64,000 bases of DNA from Neoceratodus forsteri (GCA_016271365.2 CM057459.1:816909001-816973000); one strand, 5' to 3'; positions 1 to 10,898 are shown, numbered from the stretch's first letter. Notes: generated by a model from the sequence alone, not told the origin. Numbers and translations: made by a program.

Positions 1-1362
1 GAGAGAGATTCAAAGTGAGCCACTTTTCTATTAAGACCTAAGACTGAAGTAGTGAGCAAGACTAAATCGTCTGCATATGCTAAACATTCAATCCTTTGAT
101 CATTCATTTTTGGAGTGTGAAAATCTGGGTTACCAAGCTGATGCAAGACTGTATTAATGTAGATGCTAAAGAGAGTGGGGGTCAAAATACACCCCTGTCT
201 GACCCCCACGTTTGCCTCAAATCTATCAGTTAGATGACCATACTGATATACTGGACCCTTGTCCAAGTATTTTCATGGAGTCTAATAATAACATCAAGAA
301 GTGAGGCCTCCAACTTCAGATCCCTTAATGTAACCCAAAGGATTGTTCTACTAATGTTGTCCAAGCCGAGGAGAAGTCTACAAAACAGCAATATAATCTG
401 TTTTTTCTCACTTTAGTATACTTCCAGATCAGGTGCTGAAGCACATAACAGTGCTGTATTATAGAACAGTCCTTCCGGAAACTGTTCTGTGCCTCATTCA
501 ATACTGAGTTCTCCTCAACCCATGACAGCAATCTGTCCAAAAGTATCCTAGAGGAAATCTTCTGTGAAACATCTATCAAACTAATAGGCCTATACATCCT
601 TGGGTCATTCGGATTCTTTTTTTCAAACATTGGGAAGATAACACTACCTGACCAACTGGCAGGGAAAGAGTACCCCTGAACCAGACCATTAAACAGCAAA
701 AGAAGAAAAGGAATCCACCAGTTGGTGAAAACCTTATGGAAATCACCTAGAACCCCATCCAGCCCTGGTGCTTTATTTGCCTTAAGGCCAATCAGTGCTA
801 TCTGGATTTTGTCCTCTGTGATCAAGATAGATCTTGGAAAAATGTCATCCTCCTGTATTTTGAAAGCATCAGGTGTCTCCTGCTCTTCATGAGAATAATA
901 GATCTTGGAGAAATGAGATGCCTGAACTTCAGGTGTAATATAAGCTTCAGTCCTATTGGCATATCTATTATATCCTTGGGCAACAATATTCCAAAATCGC
1001 CTTCCATCCCTATCCAAAACAGCCTGCCTCAGTTTTTCCCAAAGTCCCTGAGTATATTTATGTCTCTTCCATTCGAGAATTATCCTATATTTTTCTCTTT
1101 CAGTCTTTAGCAATTTAAAATCTGCTGAAGACGTATTTCTTTTCTTATTATGCTGTCTTAATTTTCCTCCAAACTCTTTCTTTGCCTGTAGGCATACCAA
1201 AATAAATTGAGACTTTCTATAAAGGGACCTAGGATGATACGTTGTTTTACATATAGGTCCAAGTAAAGAATAAATAGTTTCCCAATTCTCCAACATTTTA
1301 ACGGCCTTACTTTTGTCCAGGACCAACTCGTGAGTATCACCTAAGACTCCTGTACTAAACAT
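1..1362 (-). pseudogene. Reverse transcriptase domain of LINE-U
   Basis: The longest open stretch is 325-1362 (345 codons). It begins in the linker after the endonuclease and contains K-A-P-G-L-D-G, then M-Y-R-P-I-S-L, and ends near F-V-D-F-S-S-A, the first catalytic aspartate block. Translation of the complement of 1-324 resumes in other frames with the R-Q-G-C block (192-203) and the LAYADDLV catalytic core (66-77). The domain is therefore complete through the palm but broken by at least one frameshift. The role is target-primed reverse transcription of the element's own RNA. No host function is suggested. Confidence 0.85.
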
Positions 1363-1774
1363 TTCTTTGAAACTAGCTTGGTGAATCGCCCCCCATCTAA
1401 TCCTTCTCTTATTTATGACTTCCAGACTCTCTTCCTGTTGTGCCCAACTCCCTAAAGTCCCAAAAGGGCATTTGATGTTAATTACAATAGCACAATGTGC
1501 TGATTCTACATCTATCCATGACCTCTAACTTTTGAATCAGCTTTACTGCTTCCAAATTGGTCCAAACCTGATCAGGGGTTGAAGAGCCAGTAGGTCCTCT
1601 ATACAGTAAGAATCTAGCTAGATCTCCCTAAGTTCTCCCATTTAAAATACAGAAATTTTTACTGGCCAAACCCGCTAGCAATTTCCTACCTCTAAGGTTA
1701 GAATTTAGATCCTGAGCAGTCCTAGTATATGAGATATTTGGATTAATTATAGATATTGTATGAATCATATCTGA

Positions 1775-1987
1775 CTATACATCCTCCAAGAAACAAAAAG
1801 GAATTCTGGTATTAAAGTCTCCCCAAATAATTATAGGATAAGATATACTGTTATATGACAATTCATCAAGTGCCATTTTTAGATCCTGTATGAAAAGGTC
1901 AGTGGGATCAGTAGCTCTATTGCAAGGGGGGAAGTATATATTGCAGAGAATGATCTTCTCTTGTCCCTTGCTAATCAATAGAGCCAA
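1775..1987 (-). pseudogene. AP-like endonuclease fragment of LINE-U
   Basis: This 70-codon stretch reads N-I-Y-F-P-P followed about 35 residues later by W-G-D-F-N. These are the characteristic N-x-Y-x-P-P and G-D-F-N blocks of the APE-type endonuclease that nicks target DNA for LINE integration. The remainder of the domain (the S-D-H block, expected between 1363 and 1774) is not readable in one frame. Orientation and order agree with the RT downstream on the minus strand, so both belong to the same element. Confidence 0.75.
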
Positions 1988-2040
1988 AATACCCTCTGAC
2001 TTAGTAGAAATGTTAGTGATCTAAAAATGTAGCAAAGTTT

Positions 2041-2626
2041 TGATAAAAAAGGTAATACCCCTTTTAAACCTAAATTGTAGAAGTTATGAGCGTATGTAGA
2101 AACTGCACAATGCACTCTTGTAATGCAACCTCATGAACAGTGACACTCTTGTTTCATTAAATAGTACTGAAAGATTATTCTGTGCAGTGACTATGAAATC
2201 ACTTTTTGGACTGAGTAACAAAATAACAGTGACAGTGTTCATGAGGTAGGGTCCCAAGAACCCCATGTTGAAAATTTGGGGTCAAAATTCCTAAAAATGG
2301 CTAAGATGTCACCTTAAGTTGAAACCCCTATTGACAGCTATTATATGGTGCTTACCTTTGATTCTTCATTTTGCCATTTTGCCATTTGGCTTTGAAGAGC
2401 ACAGATGTGCCCCGGTCCTCAGAAGATGACAGTGCTGACCTCTGGAGATAAATATTGGGTAAGGGGGGGAAGGGGAAGTGGATGTTCAGTGGGAGGGTGG
2501 GGATGGGGAAGAGGCGACTGGGAAAAAACATGGGTCCGTTTTCTTTTTTCCAGGTTAAAAACAAAAATAACATGTTGGGGGATGGTTTTCTTTATTTACA
2601 GGTACAAAAACTAAATAAATAAATTT
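2041..2626. other. Unassigned, G-rich in its second half
   Basis: No convincing coding sequence is present. Position 2460-2530 is strongly G-rich on the plus strand, with several G runs. The segment 2581-2604 is repeated at 3044-3067, which ties this stretch to the tandem repeat that follows. Confidence 0.4.
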
Positions 2627-3190
2627 GGGCACACTAGAGTTGGCTCCCAGTGTGCCACATGAGTTGGGTCGGGGACACATGATGCCGACAGGGGGATTGG
2701 GCACCCCCATCTGCAAGGCAAAAATTATAAAATAAAATAACTTTTGGGCACACTGCAGTTAGCTCCCAGTGTGCCATATGAGTTGGGAGGATACATGCTG
2801 TTGATAGGGGGACTGCACACCTCCATCAACAAGGCAAAAAATATAAAATAACTTTTGGGCACACGGGAGTGGGCTCCCAGTGTGCCACATGAGTAGGGAG
2901 GGTGGGGGGACATGATGCTGACACGACGATTGGGCACCCTAATGTCATTGGATTTTTTGGGTCATACTACAGAAGTCTGATGCAGGATCCTGCATTGAAA
3001 ATGTCAATGCAGAATCCTGCATCAAGGAAATAAGACATCTGGAGATGGTTTTCTTTATTTACAGGTATGGAAAATAAAAAATACACATGGGCACATTGAG
3101 GTGGGCTGTCAGTGTGCCACATGATTTGGGGGGAATCATGATGCTGACAGGGGGATTGGGCACCCCAGTCAGCATTGAAAGTGAGCTAGG
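2627..3190 (+). repeat. Diverged ~115-bp tandem repeat, four units
   Basis: Units begin with GGGCACA at 2627, 2746, 2857 and 3089. Each holds a recognisable CCAGTGTGCCA segment followed by a G-rich stretch and GGGCACC. The spacing is 119 and 111 bp, then 232 bp because a hairpin segment sits between units three and four. A 24-bp leader (2581-2604) recurs before the fourth unit (3044-3067), so the block was partly duplicated as a larger module. Confidence 0.75.
2978..3024. repeat. Near-perfect 20-bp inverted repeat (hairpin)
   Basis: The left arm 2978-2997 and right arm 3005-3024 are reverse complements with one mismatch, separated by a 7-bp loop. Each arm also contains a nearly palindromic core around GCAGGATCCTGC. 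It interrupts the tandem array between units three and four. It may be the tip of an inverted insertion or a miniature foldback. Confidence 0.8.
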
Positions 3191-3406
3191 GGGTGTCTGA
3201 CACTGGGAGTGAGCATCCCAGTGTCAGAAGGTTAAATAAAAAAACAATGGGCATGCTCATTCATTACTCAGTACTGCATGCAGCCATTCAACACTTAGTC
3301 AGCGGCTGGTGGCAGAGGTGAGTGATGGGTTGAGCCAGTCACCAACTCTGTTTGGGGATAGTTGGGTGGGTGGGGGGTCAGCACTGCCAGGTGGTGGGAC
3401 ACTGGA

Positions 3407-3565
3407 CTACCAGGGACAAGTTAGGATTCAGAATACAACAGGAGTCGGGGATCGTAATGGGGGATGGGGGGCCTCTAAACTACCAGGGAAAATTTAGGAT
3501 TCTGAATACAATGGGAGTCAGGAATAATAATGGAGGGGGGACACTAGACTACCAGGATTGGACAT
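3407..3565 (+). repeat. ~70-bp minisatellite, two units and a part
   Basis: CTACCAGG recurs at 3407, 3480 and 3549 (periods 73 and 69). The intervening sequence TTAGGATTC(A/T)GAATACAA is conserved between units. Open frames here translate the repeat and are not genes. Confidence 0.75.
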
Positions 3566-3604
3566 AGATGTAATTAGAAGTTACACTTCAAATTTTTATG
3601 GTAG

Positions 3605-3628
3605 TAATTCGAAGTGTCCTTCGAATTA
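3605..3628. repeat. Short perfect inverted repeat
   Basis: TAATTCGAAG at 3605-3614 is the reverse complement of CTTCGAATTA at 3619-3628, with a 4-bp loop. A related motif, ACTTCAAATT, lies about 20 bp upstream, suggesting the end of a small foldback or MITE. The rest of 3630-3946 shows no gene. Confidence 0.5.
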
Positions 3629-3957
3629 CTTCTGGTTCCATTGCCACTTAATGCATGCTTTTTGTAGGTGGCATTTAGCGCTGTGCTACCGGTGGCTCAA
3701 CAACCTGTAGCCTGGTGCTACTATTTTAAATATGCCAGTGCACCAGCATTCCTGGCCACTGCCCTACCTCCCTCCCCTGCATACATTAACTTTTAGTGTT
3801 GGCGCTATCACAAAACACTGGCACTAAAAGAGCTTTTTAATATTGCAGTCCTGTGCAAATTCAGTGCTAGTCCAGTGCTACAAGTTTGCATTGGGCACAG
3901 AGCTTTGAATGTCTGGCCCCAGTTAAGTAATCATTTTTATTAAAATTTCCACTCAAA

Positions 3958-4515
3958 GCTGGCCCAGAGATGCTGAGGTTTGAGGCACTGGAAGCCACAC
4001 CTCATGCTATGCTGGTGACCCGGGTTCGGGAATGAGTCTGGGCCATCGGGCGTCGGACGGGGAGGAAGTAGATTGAGCATCTGTAAACTGCTCTCGTCTC
4101 CCTGGGGTGAGTTCCGGGCTTGTGCCACACTGCAGCAGCCCCTGACAGACACGAGGGAATTCCACAATCACAGTGCATCTAGAGGGAGGAGTAAGGTGGA
4201 CATTGGAGCACTGTGAATCAATGTCATTGCATGTCTGTACTCCTAAAAGAGAACAAAAACACAGTGGAAAATGGTGGTCAGTCTTGGCAGCTTGATAGCT
4301 AAGCCTCTGCACACCCTTGGACCTCTGTGGAATCATGTCTGGGTATTAGATCCAGGTCAGGCAGCTGGGATTAGGGGTCCCCACTGTTGATACTGTGTGT
4401 GCTAGCACTGTATGAGTGAGCTGCTGGGGATCTCATGGGGTGCAGAGGATGGTGGCCGGATTATGGCAAACCATGTCGCGAGGGAGAAACAATGTCATGA
4501 TAAAAAAAAAAAAAA
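3958..4515 (+). mobile_element. Poly(A) retroposed insertion with 11-bp target-site duplication
   Basis: An 11-bp direct repeat, TTCCACTCAAA, occurs at 3947-3957 and 4516-4526. The right copy is immediately preceded by a 14-A tract (4502-4515). This is the signature of L1-type retroposition in plus orientation. The 558-bp body has no recognised coding domain and no clear Pol III boxes; the open frames inside look incidental. It could be a SINE of unknown type, the 3' end of a LINE, or a processed non-coding transcript. Confidence 0.75.
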
Positions 4516-4526
4516 TTCCACTCAAA

Positions 4527-5480
4527 TTCAAATTAACTAACATTTTAGTTTATTTATCAAATCAAACTCCAATGTGCTAAAACTGAAATTTCTGTATAAA
4601 ATCATTTAAAAGTCCATCTCAGCTTCTTATAACTGTTAAGGCCTATATGGCTTTTATGGCTGCTAAAATACTCTTGTTTTTAAACTAAAATAATAGGTTA
4701 ATATATTCTGATATTTTAAACCAATTCAACAACTAATTTAAAAGAATACGTTAAATGCAATTTGCATTCAGATATTAAATATATTTTAACTCACTCGTGG
4801 TAAGAGAGAAAACTCACAAACTCAGGAGGTAGCTCATATATAAATAAGCGATGAAGCCGAGTGCTAAGTCTGAGTGCAAACTTTCAAAAAGTTTACTGGC
4901 GGGAACTCTGTTGTCCTCTAGAAATATTTTGTATTCAACACACCCTGAACTGCTCAGGCTAACTGAGATATTACAAAAAGACATTTTAATCTTGCAGCCA
5001 AGGCATATGCGAAAAAATTTAATTCAGGCTCCTTCGGTGAAAAGCTGTCTGCTATGTTGGGCTCATGAATGTTGAATCGTAATTATATAATAATTATAGT
5101 AGTATACAGTATTATATTATTATACAGTAGTTGGTTTACACTAGTACAAATATAATTGTTGTGGCTCTGTAATGTCATCTGTAAAATATTTGCATACTGC
5201 AGAACACACAGATGCATTCCTGGATACAGTGAACTACTATCAAAGAGGAACTGGTATCGGGGCAGCAATTGAAAGATTGTTTATTTTTCTGGGTGACTGG
5301 AATGATATGACTTCAGATGACTTGGGACCGGACAACTGATATGATACATGATCAGACAGTGTAACCTGATATAACATGAGACAATATATGATAATACAAT
5401 ATTATATTGTCTGATATACACGTATATGAGACAAATAATATAATCTGGTATAATAGTAGTAGTCATTTTTTTTTTGGCTG
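4527..5480. other. AT-rich spacer with small hairpins
   Basis: No gene is recognised. Around 5330-5460 the sequence is a degenerate string of GATA/ACAATAT motifs, and AGACAATATA pairs with TATATTGTCT about 14 bp downstream as a perfect 10-bp stem. Confidence 0.4.
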
Positions 5481-5536
5481 GCTCCCTTACCCAGATGCAC
5501 AGGCACCATTAGAAACAGAGAAAAGATGAGCATCAC

Positions 5537-5755
5537 TAAAAAAAATATTAACATCACCAGACACTCCTCTTCTGTGCAGTTCAGCCTCTGATTGGCATTT
5601 TACATCATGGATAGAACTGAGAGTGGAAAAGTGTGACCCAGTGGGAACTAACCCCAGACTCCTGGTAATTCTGTTCCAGTACTCTCTAGTGTTGTGCAAT
5701 CTACAACTCAGGAACATGTCACCACCAGACACTCCTCTTCTGTGTAGTATTATAA
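5537..5755 (-). repeat. SINE-like module, inverted copy
   Basis: The complement of this segment matches the two plus-strand modules that follow. It shares the ACACTAGAGAG, GGGTCACACTTTTCC and GTGTCTGGTGGTGAC segments, and a B-box-like GGGGTTAGTTCCC. With the following copy it forms a large inverted repeat (CTCTCTAGTGTTG near 5680 facing CAACACTAGAGAG near 5769). Confidence 0.65.
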
Positions 5756-6180
5756 GTTAAAAGTTGTGCAACACTAGAGAGAAGGAATGTGTGTTCAAGG
5801 GAAAGCCTGTCAGGTCCTCTAGCCGTGTGAGTCCATAACTTAATAGCCTTAGCACTGAACCAGAATTAAAAGGGATCTGGGTTTAATTCCCAGAGGGTCA
5901 CACTTTTCCGCTCTCATTTCTATCCATGACTTAAAATGCCAAGCAGAGGCTAAACTACACAGATTAGAAGTGTCTGGTGGTGACGTGTTCGAAAATTGCA
6001 GTTTGTGCAAAACACTAGAGAGAAGCAATATCTGTTCAAGGGAAAGCCTGTCAGCCTTCTAGTCATGTGACCCCATAACTTAATGACTAGATCACTGGAC
6101 CAGAATTACAAGGGATCTGGGTTCAATTCCCAGTGGGTCACACTTCTCTCTCATTTCTATCCATTATAAAAATATTAAAA
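5756..6180 (+). repeat. Two tandem tRNA-like SINE modules (~240 bp period)
   Basis: TTCAAGGGAAAGCCTGTCA recurs at 5795 and 6035, a period of 240 bp. Each module carries an A-box-like region starting ATAACTTAAT and a B-box-like element: GGGTTTAATTCCC at 5879-5891 and GGGTTCAATTCCC at 6119-6131. The second B box is close to the Pol III consensus. Together with the inverted copy upstream, three related modules are present. They are tRNA-derived repeats rather than functional tRNAs, since no complete cloverleaf was found. Confidence 0.65.
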
Positions 6181-6765
6181 CAGGATAATAAATACATCAT
6201 AAATCATACAGTCCAATAGCATAAAGCCCTTCTTAAAGAGCAACTGTCACAAAAGTTCTTACTTTGTGTGCTCTGGTCAGTCTTCATCCCTAACTACAAA
6301 AAACAAACCCATCTTTGGTGGCAATAATTAGTTTTGATGTTTTTTTGTTGTTTTTCTGCAGTTCTCAGAGGAACACACTCCCGATGGTGACAGTTAACAT
6401 CCTGACACTCACACTGCCACTGTGATATTTTTTTTATGATTTTCCCTGTGTTGTCCCTATTTCTTTCTAAGTGGGATTATTCTTCTTACCACTTACTCCT
6501 TTGGTGAACCTAAATGTTTAACTGGGGATCTTTCATTACATTAGCAGAAAATTGCTGATTATTTTAACAACCATAATAAATTTTTCCTTGTTTTAGGTCT
6601 TCGCTATCAGTTACATATTCAATTAATTAAAAAAAAATACTACTCAGTTCTGTGTGTTGTGTTGTGTTGTGTCAGCTGTCCTTGTTACTGACTTTAGTGT
6701 CTTTACTAATAGTATTTTATGTATTTCACAATACATTTTTTTTGAGTGGGAGTGGATTTTTCAAT
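6181..6765. other. Unassigned AT-rich sequence
   Basis: Nothing coding is recognised. A short GTGTT microsatellite lies near 6650-6670. The segment leads into the THAP-domain remnant and could be the 5' non-coding part of that transposon. Confidence 0.35.
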
Positions 6766-7091
6766 ATGGTCAAGAAATTTGTTGCATCCCTATGTAACAA
6801 TACACATACAGATGATGTGAGCCTGCATAAGTTTCCAATTGAGCTATCTATACATAAGAAATGGGATGGCGCAGTGCACAGGAACTGAGTAGATTGGTGT
6901 GGAGTGTGCATTTCACTGAAGATGGCTTTGAGCCAGAATATATGTTAATGCAAAAGCTAGGTATGCAAATGTTCCAAGTTTGTAGGCATCTTAAAGACAA
7001 TGCTTATCACACCATTTTTCAGAAACCCGTGACACATGGTAATTTAGGCATGCCAGCTAAAATTTCAAGGATATCTACTACAGCAGAGTAG
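6766..7091 (+). pseudogene. THAP zinc-finger domain remnant (Kolobok/P-like transposon N-terminus)
   Basis: Translation from 6766 gives M-V-K-K-F, then T-D-D-V-S-L-H-K-F-P and K-K-W-D-x-A-V-H-R-N. After a frameshift near 6888 it continues with S-V-H-F-T-E-D-x-F-E-P-E-Y. This follows the THAP fold: N-terminal M-x-K-x-C, the central F-P then W, and the C-S-x-H-F box. The first zinc cysteine pair is damaged. THAP domains bind DNA and form the N-terminus of Kolobok- and P-type transposases. A Kolobok-type catalytic region in the same orientation lies at 40.7 kb. Whether this is its separated N-terminus or another copy cannot be decided here. Confidence 0.65.
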
Positions 7092-7470
7092 CATGAGTGA
7101 CAAAAGGTGTGTACGTTATTTATACATGTCATACTGTGGAGAGTTTGTGTATTGCTAAGAATGTCTGCCTAACACTGCCCGGTGTCACAGAGGACATTGC
7201 CATGTATAACATTATCTGTTGCCATTCTGGTGACCCTGCATCATCAGTGATCATGATGTGGGGGTGGGAGGTTTGGTGAAGGTTCTCCAGGACCATGGAG
7301 GGGGATTGATCATCCTACTGAGAGGAGTGCTCTCTATTCATTACGCTATGTGACTACCACAGAGTGAATGTGGTGGCAGTGGAAGCAAGAACAACTTCCA
7401 CAGTAGGATGGGAGGTCAGTTGTCCATGAGGTATGGTGACAACTATAATCACAATAGGTTTAGACTAGCA
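7092..7470. other. Possible continuation of the THAP transposon, unreadable
   Basis: Short open frames follow the THAP remnant but none shows a recognisable transposase block. No other feature is seen. Confidence 0.3.
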
Positions 7471-7474
7471 TGGT

Positions 7475-8430
7475 CCCACGTGAACATGTGTGATGTCCTC
7501 ACTCCCTCCTGTTTACCTTCATATAAGTATGTCACCTTCATACCCCATCCCATGTAAGTATGTATCCATACTCTATATCACGTTCCTAGTAACGCTTGTC
7601 CAATGTTGAGAAATAGTTGTCATCTGCACTCCCTTCCCGGACCAGGTACACATGACCCAGTCTTCCTTGCCATCCCATGTGCACATGTGCCATACCCTTT
7701 CTATATCGAATACACATGTATCTATGTCCTCCCTACCTCATTATTTTCCCTACCCTGTGCCATGCTTTCAGTAACACAGCCTAACGACACATATCTTACA
7801 TGCACTGCTTCCACCATCCCAGGTACATATGTCCCATGCCCTTCCCCTTTCTGATACAGAGTACATATGTCACATGTCTTTTCCCCCTCCATAAACATGT
7901 GTCACACCCTCCTTTCTCATTCCCTGCACATATGTACCACCCCATTCCTCCCCTCCTGTGTAAACATGTACCCATACTCTCCTTCAACTTCCCAGTAACA
8001 CATATACTATCACATGAAACAGGTCACCTCTGTTCTTCCTCCCCACACTGCACCAGGTAGACATGACTCACACTTCATTGAACAGACAATTTTACACATG
8101 CCCTCCTCACCCACCATGTCATGAACACATGTCCTATGCACTCCTTCCCAGGCCCATAGGCAGATGTAACCAGTCACTTTTTACCCCATTCCCCATCCCA
8201 TGTACACAACTGCTTATCCCCTCCCTCAGTACATGGCATGGCAATTCATGTGCTCTCCATTTCCAAAACACATGACTCATGGGCTTAGCCCTGTGCTCTT
8301 GAACACACATCCTCTGCCTTCTCACCCCTCAAACACATGTCCCATGCCCTCCCTCCCTATCACAAGTACACATGTTCCCATGGCCTTCCTCCCCACCAAG
8401 GGAAAAGACATACAAGTCCCTAGCCTGGAC
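7475..8430 (+). repeat. Degenerate C-rich minisatellite, ~35-45 bp units
   Basis: The element ACACATG(T) followed by a pyrimidine-rich CCCTTCC-type stretch recurs roughly every 35-45 bp through about 950 bp, for example near 7645, 7680, 7710, 7822, 7862, 7893, 7927, 7962 and 8335. Open frames on both strands are by-products of the repeat. Confidence 0.7.
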
Positions 8431-8439
8431 ACTAACACA

Positions 8440-8536
8440 TATATTTACAAAGTAATGGCAGTGTACGCAACATTGCAACATTCAAAACACCATGTATCCA
8501 GTGCTGACATTGTATGTACTCTTCTAACATTCTGCA
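8440..8536 (+). repeat. Satellite-like fragment (GGCAGTGTA / CCAACATTC family), piece 1
   Basis: Motifs of the type GGCAGTGTACG, AACATTC and TCTAACATTCTGCACAC resemble the repeat block at 13100-13290 and the short flank at 15632-15661. The LINE that starts at 8537 appears to have inserted into this repeat. Confidence 0.5.
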
Positions 8537-8993
8537 CACTTTATTTATTTATTTGAAAGTCGGGTTTACAACCTTTGAGTAGTGGACTCATTTACAAAGG
8601 CACTTCATCGCAGGGAGAGTAGACATGATTACAGTGTGAGGTACAACAATGGTAACATACAGGTGCAAAACAGATAACAATAAGAGCATATTTACAACAG
8701 TGGTTTACAAATAAAGTTGCATAGAGTAAGTTACAATCATATAAAATATTACTGTAATAGAAGGTACAACCCTGAACGTGCCAGGGAGGAATACCTATGA
8801 AAGAGGTTTGGGGGGAAGGGGGGATAGCAGTCCAAAGGACATTGTTAAGGCTATGGGCTGGGCAGGAGGGACCCCGACAGTATATTATTTAGGGGCAATT
8901 ACAGCTTCAGGCATCAAAGAGGAGGTTACAGAGAGCGACTTTGAAAGGACCAATTTTGGTAAGATTAGTGACAGAGGGCAGGAGGGAGTTGAA

Positions 8994-10340
8994 TCATGTG
9001 GGGGTACAGCAGTGGAAGGACCTTTGGGCTGAAGAGATCTTGGTATGAGGCACCTGGAAGGTAGTCTTAACTGCGCTACAGGTGGCAACAGTTAGGGATG
9101 CTCGCAGCAGGGATGCAGTGACCCCTGTGGGGGAGAGTCCTAGCAGGGATTTTTTGGCAAGTCGGCAGGTTTGGTAGTGCAGGTGCTCCTCAAAGGTGAG
9201 CAGGTTGGCAGTGGAGTAGAGCAACAAGTATGAGTGTGGTGGGATGCACCAGTCAGGAGCCTGCAAGCCTTGTTTATTGATGTCTGGATTTTGGTGAGGG
9301 CGTTATTGTCAGCCACGGCATAGATGGGTAGGCCATAGTCCACAAAGGACAGGACAGAGGAGTTGGTGGCCAGTCAGAGGGCGGTTAGGGGGTGGCAATC
9401 TTTATGTCAAAAGAGAAGGCCAATCTGAGAATTAATAGCTGAGGACAGGGTGTGGAAGGTAAGAGCCAAGTTGAAGGTGATGCCCACGTATTTGTAGGAT
9501 GACACCTGCTCAAGAGGGTGTAGACTACTGGGGAGAATGCAGAGGGGGGCATTTTTGGCCTTATTTTGGTGGTGAGCAAAAAGCATGGATTTGGTTTTCT
9601 TGAGGTTAATGACCAACTGGTGGTCAAGGAACCACTTTTCAGCTTGGTTGAATGTATGCTGCAGGGATTCCTGAAGAGATACAGGGTCAGGGTTGGAGGA
9701 AAAAAGTACTGCATCATCAGCATAGAGGAGCATATTGCCTGAGCAGGTCCTCGGGAGAGTGTTGAGAAAGAGGTTGAACAGAATGGGGCCCAGGATGGAA
9801 CCCTGGGGGACCCCAGAGTGAATGGGCAGGGTATTGGACAGGGTGCCATTTACCTTCACATGCTGGGATCTGGTAGAGAGGTAACTGGTAAACCAGGCAA
9901 GGGGGCCAGGGGAGAAGCCAAGTTGGTGGAGGGAGTCAAGTAGAAGGGGGTGACAGTGTCAAAGGCCTTGGAGAGGTCATTGAACACTGTACCCACAATA
10001 TGGCCAGAGTCAAGAGCAGAGTGGAGGTGCTGGGAGAACTCCAGGATGGCTGTAGTGGTGCTGTGTCCACAATGGAATCCATGCTGTTCCAGACACATCA
10101 GGTTGTAGTTGGCTAGGTACTCAGAGAGCTGAATCGTTACTTTTTTTCTAGTGCTTTGGAGAGCGGGTGGAGAATGGAGATGGGCCTGAAATTGTTATGG
10201 GAGGTTCTATCTCCACTCTTATGGATTGGGGTGATTTCTGAAATTTTCCAAGCACTTGGGAACTGACCAAGGCATAGTGACTGGTTTAAGAGGTTGGTGA
10301 GAGGGGCCAGTACAGTATTCAAGACTAATCAGAGGATCCT
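8994..10340 (-). pseudogene. Reverse transcriptase of LINE-L2a
   Basis: Open pieces at 10137-10322, 9856-10098, 9407-9859, 9140-9343 and 8994-9266 read in order through the RT. The blocks are I-T-P-I-H-K-S-G and F-R-P-I-S-I, then H-G-F-H-C-G-H-S-T, D-L-S-K-A-F-D-T-V, S-G-V-P-Q-G-S-I-L-G-P, and L-Y-A-D-D-A-V (YADD at 9713-9724). The thumb and C-terminal region follow, including N-K-A-C-R-L-L-T-G. All catalytic residues of the palm are preserved, but at least four frame changes separate the pieces. Confidence 0.85.
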
Positions 10341-10898
10341 GGAGTCCAAGGGATCACAGCTGGGGTTGTTGCTAGCTAGGGCATTTTTACATATGAGGCC
10401 TGGCATCAAGGGGGGATGTGCATGCAGGTAAAAAGGGGGCAATCCATGGTGGGTGGTGGAGGCTGGGATAGGGTTGGAAAAGTAGTTGGGGAGGACAGAG
10501 CTTAGATCTGAGAAAGCCATATTGAGGCACTCAGTTATGCGGGGAGAATCAGTAGTGATGGTACCATCTATGGAAAGCAGTGATGGTGAGGGGGAGAGGT
10601 CCTTTCCATTGAGCACCTTCATATTGTCTCAGAAGGCAAGGGATGAGCCTCAAGTGTATGCAAGGGTGGTTTGATAATATTCGGCCTTAGCCTGCCTTAT
10701 AGTCCAGGTGCACTTGTTATGTGCTGCATTATAGGTGTGTCTGTCAGCCAGTTTGCATGTCTCGATAGTAGTATGCCAGAGATTATCATTTTGTTTCAGT
10801 TTTTGGATAAGGGATGAGGAGATCCATGAGGCGTTTTGCTTTTTGGTACAGATTCTGGTCGGGGGGGGTGAAAAGTTCACAGACCTTGCTGAAGGCAC
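10329..10898 (-). pseudogene. EN-RT linker region of LINE-L2a
   Basis: Open pieces at 10650-10898 and 10329-10622 sit between endonuclease and RT. They contain the basic, W-rich linker typical of such LINEs (for example R-Q-A-K-A-E-Y-Y) and T-E-C-L-N-M-A-F, the segment before the RT fingers. No catalytic motif is expected here. Confidence 0.65.

Larger units (their letters stand above)
1..2040 (-). mobile_element. LINE of unassigned clade (LINE-U), left end outside window
   Basis: This is a minus-strand non-LTR retrotransposon carrying an AP-type endonuclease near 1775-1990 and a reverse transcriptase over 1-1362. The catalytic YADD motif lies at 66-77 and a V-R-Q-G motif of the preceding palm block at 192-203, so the 3' end of the element lies beyond the left edge. 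Frames change between 1363 and 1774. The RT shows the usual N-A-P-G-D-G, Y-R-P-I-S-L and F-V-D-F-x-S-A blocks. It is clearly unlike the CR1, L1 and L2-like copies elsewhere in the window, and I cannot assign its clade. The 5' boundary near 2040 is approximate. Confidence 0.8.

Noticed and set aside
4007..4336. 109-codon minus-strand open frame
   Set aside because: It sits inside a plus-strand poly(A) retroposed insertion, on the opposite strand, and has no recognisable domain.
6075..6135. Functional tRNA gene in the SINE-like module
   Set aside because: The B box is good, but the sequence is one of three diverged repeat copies and no full cloverleaf is formed.
7603..8556. Several overlapping open frames on the plus strand, up to 118 codons
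   Set aside because: They translate the C-rich minisatellite in successive frames; the peptide simply repeats the DNA period.
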